DNA of 64,000 bases from Marinobacter sp. GTDB lineage: Bacteria; Pseudomonadota; Gammaproteobacteria; Pseudomonadales; Oleiphilaceae. The stretch's first letter is position 1; every line of letters begins with the position of its first letter. The notes under the pieces were generated by a model. The model was given only the letters and a program-made list of their open reading frames with translations, searched no databases and was not told the origin of the DNA. Positions 44,100 to 52,747 of the stretch are shown here, in pieces. A program made the position numbers and the translations under genes. The DNA lies in assembly GCA_018066865.1 (NCBI GenBank), contig JAGPVT010000102.1, positions 1-64,000 of the forward strand. Reading direction: 5' to 3'.

Positions 44100-44948
44100 T
44101 TAGCGTTGGGGCAGCGCGCGTATCGGGTAGATGTCGTAACGACTGCTCTTGCCTTCTACCCGGGTGCCTGGCTCCGGCCCGCTAATCGCCGGGGCCTTGC
44201 GCGGGCGTTTCACCACCACCCGATACTTTGCTGCGGCTAATGCAGCCTCCAGCAAGGCTTCTGAATCGTCGTCATCCCCCACAACGGTTCGGAACACCTG
44301 CATTTCCTTCTTCACCAGCGCCGATTTGTCCCTGTGCGGGAACATGGGGTCGAGATAGATGACATCTGCAGCGTCGGGCGTTTCCGACGCTTCCCCGGCG
44401 TTAGTCAGCCAGTCAATGCTGCTACCGGCCCGGAGTGTCATCCGGGCGATGATCGGTGCGCAATCCATATTCAGTGCCGCCCGCGCCAAGCCATCTGCCA
44501 GCAGCGCGTGAATCACAGGGTTGCGCTCGAAAAGGCTAACCCGACACCCCAAACCAGCAAGCACAAAAGCATCCTGACCCAGGCCTGCCGTGGCGTCCAG
44601 TACATGCAGTCCCGCCTTTGTTTTCTGCAGGCCTACGGCGCGGGCTACAAGTTGGCCTGAGCCACCACCATGCTCACGGCGATATCCCATCTTGCCGGTT
44701 ACGAACTCTGCCCTCACTGGGCCTGGAGCGCCTTTCCCGGCCACCTGAAGACACAAGCCGTTTTCATCCAGAAACAGCAGAGCATTGGCATGTCGTACAT
44801 CTTTGGGGAGCACTACACCCAGATAAGGCAAGGAAAGATCGGTACTCAGGGACAGGGCTTGATGATCATCACCCAAGGGGCTTCTGGCAATTGCCAGCGG
44901 AATGGTTTCAGCTTGGGGCGAGGCATTCGAAACGTTGGAGCGTGACAT
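44100..44948 (-). CDS. rsmJ: 16S rRNA (guanine(1516)-N(2))-methyltransferase
   Basis: A 282-residue SAM-dependent methyltransferase of the RsmJ (YhiQ) family. Motif [19 protein letters not shown] and the downstream [11 protein letters not shown] block (NPPY-equivalent) are diagnostic, and the C-terminal [25 protein letters not shown] is the family end. It methylates guanine 1516 of 16S rRNA. Start 44948 is immediately adjacent to the stop of the hypothetical gene upstream, so they are one operon with tsaB further up. Confidence 0.94.
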   Translation of the reverse strand: MSRSNVSNASPQAETIPLAIARSPLGDDHQALSLSTDLSLPYLGVVLPKDVRHANALLFLDENGLCLQVAGKGAPGPVRAEFVTGKMGYRREHGGGSGQLVARAVGLQKTKAGLHVLDATAGLGQDAFVLAGLGCRVSLFERNPVIHALLADGLARAALNMDCAPIIARMTLRAGSSIDWLTNAGEASETPDAADVIYLDPMFPHRDKSALVKKEMQVFRTVVGDDDDSEALLEAALAAAKYRVVVKRPRKAPAISGPEPGTRVEGKSSRYDIYPIRALPQR

Positions 44949-45307
44949 CAGACCAGAATATCGATTCCGGCGAGCGCTTCGCTGCCAGATTCCTGACCCG
45001 CTGCAGCGACGCTGGCAAAGGTCGATAACGCCCGGGCAGCGGGTAGTGGAACCTCATCCGCACGGAAACGCTCCAGACGCACATCATCAGCCGCGCGACG
45101 AGCCTCTACACGACGCTCCGCGCTCTCGCTGACACTTCGTTCTGAGGCTGGCTGAAGCGGGCTGCCTGCAAGATCACGGTGGGCTGATTCGGCTGGCTTC
45201 TCGGGAGCAGACGCCGGAGAACGGGCAATATCATTGCGTTCCCGTACAGGGCTGTTGGTGCCCGACTGATAGGAGAGTGTACTGCCTGGGTTAATACCAC
45301 CAATCAT
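44948..45307 (-). CDS. Hypothetical protein in the tsaB-rsmJ operon
   Basis: A 119-residue low-complexity protein, rich in Ala, Ser, Glu and Arg, with no signal peptide or membrane segment. The first third reads as disordered ([12 protein letters not shown]...), and the C-terminal part may be helical. Its ends touch rsmJ (sharing a base) and its position between tsaB and rsmJ matches a small hypothetical seen at that place in Pseudomonas. I do not recognise a function. Confidence 0.6.
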   Translation of the reverse strand: MIGGINPGSTLSYQSGTNSPVRERNDIARSPASAPEKPAESAHRDLAGSPLQPASERSVSESAERRVEARRAADDVRLERFRADEVPLPAARALSTFASVAAAGQESGSEALAGIDILV

Positions 45308-45384
45308 CGTCAGAGCACCACTGGCTTCAGAGAAATAATCGCTACTTGCCGAAGTATGGAAGAAGTCCGGGTCGATTAAAAGAC

Positions 45385-46086
45385 TTACTCGCGGCCAGGC
45401 AGCTTCTTCCAGGTAACTTCATCGCGGATATATACCGGCTGGGCCTGCTCTGCCGGCACAGCCATGTCCTGGCTATACTTCACCGCAGCCAGGCGTGCTA
45501 CCCAGCTGGCCCGGGGGATAAGTGCTTCATCTATCGAATTGATTCGTGCCGATACGTCGTCAGGCATGCCGTTGCGAAAAGCCCAGCCTTGGCCTGCGCC
45601 AATCCAATTTACAATGCCAGCTTCCATCAGAGCCACTCTGGATGGCGGACAAACCCTCTCCTCACCCAGCGGCTCCGGCAAACCCGAACGATTGCGAAAA
45701 CATCCCCAGTAGACCTCACTCATACGGGCATCAAAAGCAACAGCAATGCCCTCGCCCTCACTCACCTGTAAAGCTTCAATGGCCCCCAAAGCAACCGTCT
45801 CCAGAGAAGATACAGCAACAACTGGTAGCCCAAGGCCCCACGCCAATCCCTGAACCACACCTGTGGCAATGCGAACACCGGTAAATGATCCAGGGCCGCG
45901 AGCGAACGCCAAAGCGTCAAGATCTGCAGGTTTCAGTCCTTGTTCCGCCAGCAACGCGCGAATCATCGGCATCAGCAGGCGAGTATGGCCTCTGGGGGCA
46001 ATTTCAAACTTCTCAGTAACTCTACCATCTGCAAAAAGGGCTGCAGAGCAGCCCTCCGATGAGGTGTCCAGTGCCAAAAGTTTCAC
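45385..46086 (-). CDS. tsaB: tRNA threonylcarbamoyladenosine synthesis protein TsaB
   Basis: A 233-residue ASKHA-fold protein (YeaZ). The N-terminal LLALDTSSEGCSAALF and RGPGSFTGVRIATGVVQGLAW blocks are typical. TsaB partners TsaD and TsaE to make the t6A37 base on ANN-decoding tRNAs, mainly as a scaffold. Located 19 bases downstream of adk, in the same orientation, as in Pseudomonas. Confidence 0.95.
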   Translation of the reverse strand: MKLLALDTSSEGCSAALFADGRVTEKFEIAPRGHTRLLMPMIRALLAEQGLKPADLDALAFARGPGSFTGVRIATGVVQGLAWGLGLPVVAVSSLETVALGAIEALQVSEGEGIAVAFDARMSEVYWGCFRNRSGLPEPLGEERVCPPSRVALMEAGIVNWIGAGQGWAFRNGMPDDVSARINSIDEALIPRASWVARLAAVKYSQDMAVPAEQAQPVYIRDEVTWKKLPGRE

Positions 46087-46105
46087 AAGCGAGCGCGGCC
46101 TCGGA

Positions 46106-46780
<675 letters not shown>

Positions 46781-46797
46781 TCATTATAGTTTGAAAA

Positions 46798-46829
46798 GTT
46801 GTTGCAAAAACCTGCGTCTTTGCAACAAC
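46798..46829 (-). terminator. Intrinsic terminator candidate after the deacylase-HDOD gene
   Basis: On the minus strand, GTTGTTGCAAA / TTTGCAACAAC forms an 11-bp perfect stem with a 10-base loop followed by TTTTC. It lies about 130 bases after the stop of the deacylase-HDOD gene and about 40 bases before the adk start, so it separates the two. The T tract is short, so an operator of adk is the alternative. Confidence 0.5.
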
Positions 46830-46960
46830 CTCTCCCTTCAGAACAGATGTCCGAAGGATTCAACGATGGCACATTATACGAAGCCAGGCACCTCAGAGAA
46901 AGTCGACCTCCGTATCATCTCCGGAAAACAGACGTGCTGCAGAAGCCCGAAAGGTCGCTG

Positions 46961-48355
46961 TCAGGTGGTCAGTGATGATGCAAGAACATCCAGCTCCGGG
47001 GCAACCTGATCAATTTCATCCATCAGTTCGCTTACGACACCAGGCGCCAATTCCAACCCTTTCAGCAACGCCGGAATGTCATCGGGGTTAAACTCATCAC
47101 CGATACCCCGATCCTTTAACAATGCATTGGCCAGTTGAACCATCATTACATAGTTCTCATGCTCACCTTGATAACCCGGTTGCTGATGAACGCCTGCTGC
47201 TTTGACCACCGGATCAGGCAATTCCCATAACCGATGCAAAATACCACCAATGGCTCCGTGCCCAACCGCAATAATTTCCTGCTCACTGCCCTGACCAAAC
47301 ACCTGTTGTTCAAGTGATTGCATACTGGCTTCGGGATTCGCTTCGCGCAGCCGGTTGAGCTCTTTGAATTCGATAGGAAACAGATGCCCCACCAGCAGCA
47401 AACCAAAGTTGTGCAAAAGCCCACACAGATAGGCCAGGCCCTTGTCCGCACCACAGCGAGGGGCAATGCGTTGGCACATAAAGGCGCAGTATAGTGAGTG
47501 GCGCCAGAAATTATCCATTCCCAGGATGCCTGTCCTGGGCACATCAAACGCGCGCACTGAGGCGATACCCAGTGCTATATGAGCGACGCGATCAAAGCCC
47601 AATACGCGGGTGACCGCTTCCTGAACGGAATTGATCTGGCCAGGGTAGTTGAACAGGGCTGACCGTGCATAGCGCATCACCTGCGCTGTCAGGCTGGGGT
47701 CAAACTCGATCAGCTCTGCCAACTCACGGGCAGTGGCCTCGGTGTTGGAAGTCAGGCGCAGAATGCGTAAAGCCAATGCCGGCATCGGTGGTAGCCGGTA
47801 CAGTTTTTTCAGCTTGCTCGCCACTTCTGCCAATGTCAGCGCCTCCCGGGCACCATCATCGCCCGGGCCGCGGATCGCCAGATGCCCTTCCCGCGAGCCG
47901 GCCATGGCCATGCTCAGGGCATGGCCATTCATTTCAACCAGAGAGTGGTCCGTGCCACTGGAAAACAGCACCTGCTCGGCCCGGGCAATATCATCGTCCA
48001 ACAGAACCGGTAGATCGTAAGCATTGCCAATCGGTGGTATAAATCCGGGATCGCAGTCGCTGAAAAGCCGCATGGTCTGATGCGCCGTGAGCGGCTGCAA
48101 GTGGCGGCCGGTCAATTTCCGGAGGGCTTCTGTATCGAGCGCACTGTCGTATCTGTGAACGACCATCACAATCCCACTGATATCAATCAGCAGCGTTGCC
48201 CTGATAACCTTATCCCGGGATTGCCCCAAAGCAGTCACCGCCGCATCCAGGCTTGGAACCAGATCAATAGATCGCTCTTTGTAGGCTATGCCCTGTTGAT
48301 CCAGGAACTGCTCCAGTCGCACTGCAAGAGCCACAAGAATACTCCTGTTGTCCAT
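46961..48355 (-). CDS. YbaK-type aminoacyl-tRNA deacylase fused to an HDOD domain
   Basis: A 464-residue protein from the ATG at 48355 (the TTG at 48397 is weaker). The N-terminal 150 residues have the YbaK/ProX deacylase-like layout (FLDQQGIAYKERSIDLVPS, then LIDISGIVMVVHRYDSALD, and FSSGTDHSLVEMNG). The HDOD domain runs from about 175 to 390 (KLYRLPPMPALALRILRLTSN, LCGLLHNFGLLLVGH). The combination is known in related gammaproteobacteria but its role is not. It lies between adk and ppc, next to other metabolic genes, and its catalytic status is not clear. Confidence 0.82.
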   Translation of the reverse strand: MDNRSILVALAVRLEQFLDQQGIAYKERSIDLVPSLDAAVTALGQSRDKVIRATLLIDISGIVMVVHRYDSALDTEALRKLTGRHLQPLTAHQTMRLFSDCDPGFIPPIGNAYDLPVLLDDDIARAEQVLFSSGTDHSLVEMNGHALSMAMAGSREGHLAIRGPGDDGAREALTLAEVASKLKKLYRLPPMPALALRILRLTSNTEATARELAELIEFDPSLTAQVMRYARSALFNYPGQINSVQEAVTRVLGFDRVAHIALGIASVRAFDVPRTGILGMDNFWRHSLYCAFMCQRIAPRCGADKGLAYLCGLLHNFGLLLVGHLFPIEFKELNRLREANPEASMQSLEQQVFGQGSEQEIIAVGHGAIGGILHRLWELPDPVVKAAGVHQQPGYQGEHENYVMMVQLANALLKDRGIGDEFNPDDIPALLKGLELAPGVVSELMDEIDQVAPELDVLASSLTT

Positions 48356-48393
48356 GGCAGGGGCTCTGCGCCCCTCATCCGTTACCAGCCGTT

Positions 48394-51039
48394 TCAACCG
48401 GTGTTACGCATACCAGCGGAAATGCCCGCCATTGTAACCTTAAGCGCACGTTCTACGAGCTCTGGCACCTTGCCCTTGCCTTCGCTCTCACGGTCACGCT
48501 TCAACAGCTCCGCCTGCAAATAGTGCAAAGGGTCGGTGTAGGGGTTGCGTACACGCATTGAGTGGGCGAACACCGGTTCGCCTTCCAGCAGCTCATGTTG
48601 TTCCTTGAGTTCCAGAAGGCGCTGAACACAGCCCTCAAGACGATTGCCCAGGCTGGCACCGAGTGCTCTCAGCTTATCGTCGTCCAACAGGGTCTTTTCG
48701 TAATAACCGGCGATTCGAAGGTCCGCTTTGGCCAATACCATTTCAAGCATGTCTACATAGGTGCGGAAAAATGGCCAGCCCTGCATCATCTCACGCAACA
48801 CGGGCAACCGTCCCTCTCTGGCCGCATCTTCAAGCGCCACGTCACTGCCCAGCCAGCTGGGCAACATCAGCCGCATTTGGGTCCAGGCAAAAATCCAGGG
48901 AATGGCCCGCAGGCTTTCCACACCCCCTGAGGCCTTGCGGCGCGCCGGCCGGCTGCCCAGCGCCAGTTTTCCCAGCGCCTGTTCAGGAGTTACCTGCCGA
49001 AAGTAAGGTACAAAATCCGGGTTCTCCCGAACCACTTCCCGATAAGCCTTGAGTGAGCGCTCGGTCAGCCAGTCCATGGTGTCACGCCAGTTATCCTGCG
49101 GCTCTGGTGGCGGCAACAGAGTCGCCTCAATCACCGCTGTGGTGTACAGCGTCAGGCTTTGCACTGCCAGCTGCGGCAGGCCAAATTTGAAGCGGATCAT
49201 CTCACCCTGTTCGGTAATGCGGAAACTGCCATTCACCGAGCCCGGGGGCTGGGACAGGATCGCACGATTCGCCGGGCCGCCGCCACGGCCAACCGTTCCA
49301 CCACGACCGTGAAAGAGCGTCAGATGTACGTCGTACTGACTCGCTACCTGCGTGAGCTTTTCCTGAGCCTGGTATTGAGCCCATGCCGCCATAAGCTGGC
49401 CGGCATCCTTGGACGAATCCGAGTAGCCGATCATGACTTCCTGCCGACCCTGGCAGTAATTCTGATACCACTCAACCTCGTAAAGCGCCGCCATACTGTC
49501 GGGCGCACCACGCAGGTCGTCCAGCGTTTCAAACAGAGGAACCACCCGCATGGGGAATTTCATGCCCGACTCGCGGAGCAGCAGGATAACACTGAGCACA
49601 TCCGAGGGCTTGCTGGCCATGGAAATGACATAGGAGCCCAGCGCTTCCGGTGTTTGCTTGGCAACTACCTCACAGGTGTCCAGCACCTCGCGCACCGATT
49701 CAGAAGCCTCCCAGTTGCGCGGGACCAGCGGGCGACGCCCCCGAAGCTCCTTTACCAGAAATGCCTGGCGTTCGTTTTCATTCCAGGACAAATAATCGCC
49801 CAGACCAAGATACTCCACCATCTCGGCCACGGCCTCCGCGTGACGGGTCGCCTCCTGTCGGATGTCCAGACGAATCAAAGGAAGCCCGAACGTATGAGCA
49901 CGCCGAATGGTATCCAGCAACGAACCTTTGGCAATTTGTTCGAGCCCACACTCAACCAATGAGCGATAGCAGAGCTCCAGCGGAGCCGCCAGATCCTGGT
50001 TTTTGAACAGAATGCCGGTAATGTCTGCAGGCTCGCCACTGACACTGGCTTCGGCCCAGTCCCGGGTTTTGAGCAGGCGTTCCCGGAGTTCGGCCAGCAC
50101 ATATCTGTATGGTTCCCGGGAATCGCCTGCCAGGCCACGCAGTTCGTCACTCGCCTGCCACATGGAAAGCTCGGCCCGCAATGACTGAATATCACGGAGA
50201 AAAAGATCCGCCGCCATCCAGCGCCCGAGCATAAATACCTTTTGGGTCACCCGATGGGTGACGTTCGGGTTGCCGTCCCGGTCCCCGCCCATCCAGGACG
50301 CAATCCGGACGGGGGTTGCCTGCAATGGCAAGCCTTTTCCAGTCGCCTTTTGCAGCGAAGCGTCAAGGTTCCCAAGAAACCGCGGCAGGGCCTGCCAAAG
50401 GCTGTTTTCGATGACTGCAAACCCCCACTTGGCTTCATCAACCGCCGTGGGCCGCTCATGCCGGATCTCATCCGTGTGCCAAGCCTCTGCCACCAGCCGG
50501 GACAGACGCTCGGTAATCGCCTCTCGCTCGACCGGCATAAGGTCATCGTGATCCAGACTGGCCAGGCATTCCGACATTTCATCGTATTTCATGATCAGCG
50601 TGCGCCGCGCCACTTCAGTAGGGTGCGCTGTCAAAACGAATTCTACACGCAGGTCTGCCACACACTTGTGAAGCGCTTCAGGACTGACACCGCAGCTTTC
50701 CAGGCGTTCAAATACGCCGTCAATCGGCTCGACCATCAGGTCAGAAGGGTGGTCACGCCTGCGGCGAATGCCATGATATTGCTCAGCAAGGTTCGCAAGA
50801 TTGAGAAACTGATTAAACGCTCTGGTAACCGGTAGCAGTTCATCGTCGCTCAGCTTGCCGAGAAGATTTACCAGGCGTTGACCGGAGCCGCTTTCCTGCC
50901 GCCGATCGGATTTTGCCGCAGCGCGAATTTCCTCAATAAGCTCAAAACAATCCTGACCCGGGTGGCGCTGGATACTCTGTCCCAGCAGCTCACCCAGCAT
51001 ACGGACATTTTCACGAAGATCAGGGTGCAACTCAGTCAC
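48394..51039 (-). CDS. ppc: Phosphoenolpyruvate carboxylase
   Basis: An 881-residue enzyme that carboxylates PEP to oxaloacetate to refill the TCA cycle. Catalytic sites are seen: TAHPTEVARRT (His), FHGRGGTVGRGGGPA, and the C-terminal MRNTG end that is essential in the family. The start is a GTG with AAAGGAC upstream. Sits between the deacylase-HDOD gene and the small paralog at 51155, with which it is divergent. Confidence 0.97.
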   Translation of the reverse strand: MTELHPDLRENVRMLGELLGQSIQRHPGQDCFELIEEIRAAAKSDRRQESGSGQRLVNLLGKLSDDELLPVTRAFNQFLNLANLAEQYHGIRRRRDHPSDLMVEPIDGVFERLESCGVSPEALHKCVADLRVEFVLTAHPTEVARRTLIMKYDEMSECLASLDHDDLMPVEREAITERLSRLVAEAWHTDEIRHERPTAVDEAKWGFAVIENSLWQALPRFLGNLDASLQKATGKGLPLQATPVRIASWMGGDRDGNPNVTHRVTQKVFMLGRWMAADLFLRDIQSLRAELSMWQASDELRGLAGDSREPYRYVLAELRERLLKTRDWAEASVSGEPADITGILFKNQDLAAPLELCYRSLVECGLEQIAKGSLLDTIRRAHTFGLPLIRLDIRQEATRHAEAVAEMVEYLGLGDYLSWNENERQAFLVKELRGRRPLVPRNWEASESVREVLDTCEVVAKQTPEALGSYVISMASKPSDVLSVILLLRESGMKFPMRVVPLFETLDDLRGAPDSMAALYEVEWYQNYCQGRQEVMIGYSDSSKDAGQLMAAWAQYQAQEKLTQVASQYDVHLTLFHGRGGTVGRGGGPANRAILSQPPGSVNGSFRITEQGEMIRFKFGLPQLAVQSLTLYTTAVIEATLLPPPEPQDNWRDTMDWLTERSLKAYREVVRENPDFVPYFRQVTPEQALGKLALGSRPARRKASGGVESLRAIPWIFAWTQMRLMLPSWLGSDVALEDAAREGRLPVLREMMQGWPFFRTYVDMLEMVLAKADLRIAGYYEKTLLDDDKLRALGASLGNRLEGCVQRLLELKEQHELLEGEPVFAHSMRVRNPYTDPLHYLQAELLKRDRESEGKGKVPELVERALKVTMAGISAGMRNTG

Positions 51040-51154
51040 ATTGGCGTCCTTTTAAATTGACGGAGGCAAAGTAAACTAACGATACTAAGGAACAGCCGGA
51101 AAAGTCTATTGGCGATTGTTGTCGTAGCTGCGGTAGCACATACAAGGAGCCCCC

Positions 51155-51388
51155 ATGAAAGTCACAGATCTGCCCAAGCAGTGGGAACAAAAGAAGAAGT
51201 CTGCAGAGCGAACCCACGATTATAATCTCAGACTTCCCCTGGAAGACGCTGCGCGTATCTCTGCGCTGGCAGAGCTTTATCCTGACCGCAGCGAAAGCGA
51301 CATTCTCAACGACGTGATTGGTGCAGCCCTGGACGATCTGGTCAGCCAAGGCACGCTAAAAGAAAAGTTGGGCAGCAAGAACAATTAA
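51155..51388 (+). CDS. Small conserved hypothetical protein (paralog A)
   Basis: A 77-residue protein: MKVTDLPKQWEQ at the start, then RLPLEDAARISALAELYPDRSESDILNDVIGAALDDL, and a basic end. Relatives next to ppc in Pseudomonas have been labelled type 1 pili tip component, which I consider unsupported; there is no signal peptide and no pilus context. It resembles the convergent gene at 51414. Divergent from ppc. The pattern LDDAA...ALxxLYP suggests a helical regulatory protein. Confidence 0.75.
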   Translation: MKVTDLPKQWEQKKKSAERTHDYNLRLPLEDAARISALAELYPDRSESDILNDVIGAALDDLVSQGTLKEKLGSKNN

Positions 51389-51413
51389 ATCAGCCTGGCG
51401 CAGGGCTGCTCAG

Positions 51414-51758
51414 TCACGCCACGGATTCGAGCTGACGTGCTTTAAGACGCTTGATGTGCTTCTGGCTCAGACGCACGAATTCGGGGGTGACACCTTCATC
51501 TTCGTATATCTCAAAGCCGTCCTCATCGTAAGCCACAACCTTGGCGCCCTGGACGTAGGGGAAGTCGGTTTCTATTTCATCGAGAGCCGCCGATATGAGA
51601 TCCCGCATCAGATCCTGGGGGGCCTTCAAGGGATAGAGAGCCGCCAGCTTTTCAAACTGCTGGTGGTGCTGATCAGACAACGCCATAAAATAGGCATCCC
51701 GGGTAAGCCGGCCTCGTGCATGCTTGTCCCAGTAACTGACCAGATCTTTGATTTTCAT
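51414..51758 (-). CDS. Small conserved hypothetical protein (paralog B)
   Basis: A 114-residue protein starting at 51758 (MKIKDLVSYWDKH), where GGAG lies nine bases upstream; the track start is 32 codons earlier. The core KLAALYPLKAPQDLMRDLISAALDEIE aligns with paralog A, and a C-terminal extension (VVAYDEDGFEIYEDEGVTPEFVRLS) is added. Sometimes annotated as pilin assembly protein without evidence. It is 25 bases from paralog A on the other strand, tail to tail. Confidence 0.72.
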   Translation of the reverse strand: MKIKDLVSYWDKHARGRLTRDAYFMALSDQHHQQFEKLAALYPLKAPQDLMRDLISAALDEIETDFPYVQGAKVVAYDEDGFEIYEDEGVTPEFVRLSQKHIKRLKARQLESVA

Positions 51759-51895
51759 CGAGCCTGACTCCTGCATCCAGTTGAACACACATCTCGCACA
51801 AACAAAGGTGCGTTTGCTTAGTGAGAAGTGTAGACGAAGCTCATGAATGGGCACCTGGCAAATTGGTAACGGATTGTACCTATGCCTGCCTGCAG

Positions 51896-52747
51896 TCAGC
51901 TTTTCTTTTCCACCCCCTTGACGGATTGCCAGATCTCATCGAGCGCTTCAAGAGTTTCTTCATCAAAGGAGCGGCCTTGGCGCTCCAGAACCTGCTCAAT
52001 AGCGCGAAAGCGCGCCTCAAATTTGTGGTTAGTGCGGCCAACCGCCTGCTCCGGGTTAACTTTCATAAAGCGCGCCAGGTTCACGCACACGAACAGTAGG
52101 TCACCCAGCTCATCCTCAACGGCATCATGATCACCCTGTCCGGATTCAGCGGCCTGCCAGGCCTCCTTCAACTCGTCGATTTCTTCATGCAGCTTGTCGA
52201 ACACCGGCTCTATGTTGGGCCAGTCAAACCCGTGCCGTGCCGCCCGCTTTTGTAATTTTTCGGCCCGCACCATCGCCGGCAAAGTCCGGGCAATACCATC
52301 AAGCCGGCCTGGCGTTGCTGCCGGCGAATCCTCCGCGTGTTTCTGAGCCCGCTCTTCAGCTTTTATGCGCTCCCAACTCTCTTTAATCCAGGCTTCATCT
52401 GGCCGGTTGTCCGGATCAATACGGCTATCCAGCGTGCCCTCCGGGAACACATGAGGATGACGACGTACGAGCTTGCGCACCAGATTATCGACTACCGAAT
52501 CAAAGCTGAACTGGCCCTCTTCCGCGCCTATCTGTGCGTAGAAGATCACTTGAAACAACAAGTCGCCCAACTCGTCTTTTAAATCCGCATGGTTCTCCCG
52601 TTCAATCGCGTCCGCCACCTCATGGGCCTCTTCCAGTGTGTGCGGCACAAGGCTTTTGAATGTCTGCCTGGCGTCCCAGGGACAACCGGTCTCCGGGTCT
52701 CTCAGCCGGGCCATCAAAACTTTCAGGTCTTCAATGGAATAGCTCAT
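51896..52747 (-). CDS. mazG: Nucleoside triphosphate pyrophosphohydrolase
   Basis: A 283-residue MazG protein with two pyrophosphohydrolase domains. Motifs: TLEEAHEVADAIE followed by DLKDELGDLLFQVIFYAQ in the first, and ELKEAWQAAE then AVEDELGDLLFVCVNLARF in the second. It removes non-canonical NTPs and in E. coli lowers ppGpp. The 4-base overlap with relA (ATGA) indicates co-translation, matching the functional link to the stringent response. Confidence 0.95.
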   Translation of the reverse strand: MSYSIEDLKVLMARLRDPETGCPWDARQTFKSLVPHTLEEAHEVADAIERENHADLKDELGDLLFQVIFYAQIGAEEGQFSFDSVVDNLVRKLVRRHPHVFPEGTLDSRIDPDNRPDEAWIKESWERIKAEERAQKHAEDSPAATPGRLDGIARTLPAMVRAEKLQKRAARHGFDWPNIEPVFDKLHEEIDELKEAWQAAESGQGDHDAVEDELGDLLFVCVNLARFMKVNPEQAVGRTNHKFEARFRAIEQVLERQGRSFDEETLEALDEIWQSVKGVEKKS

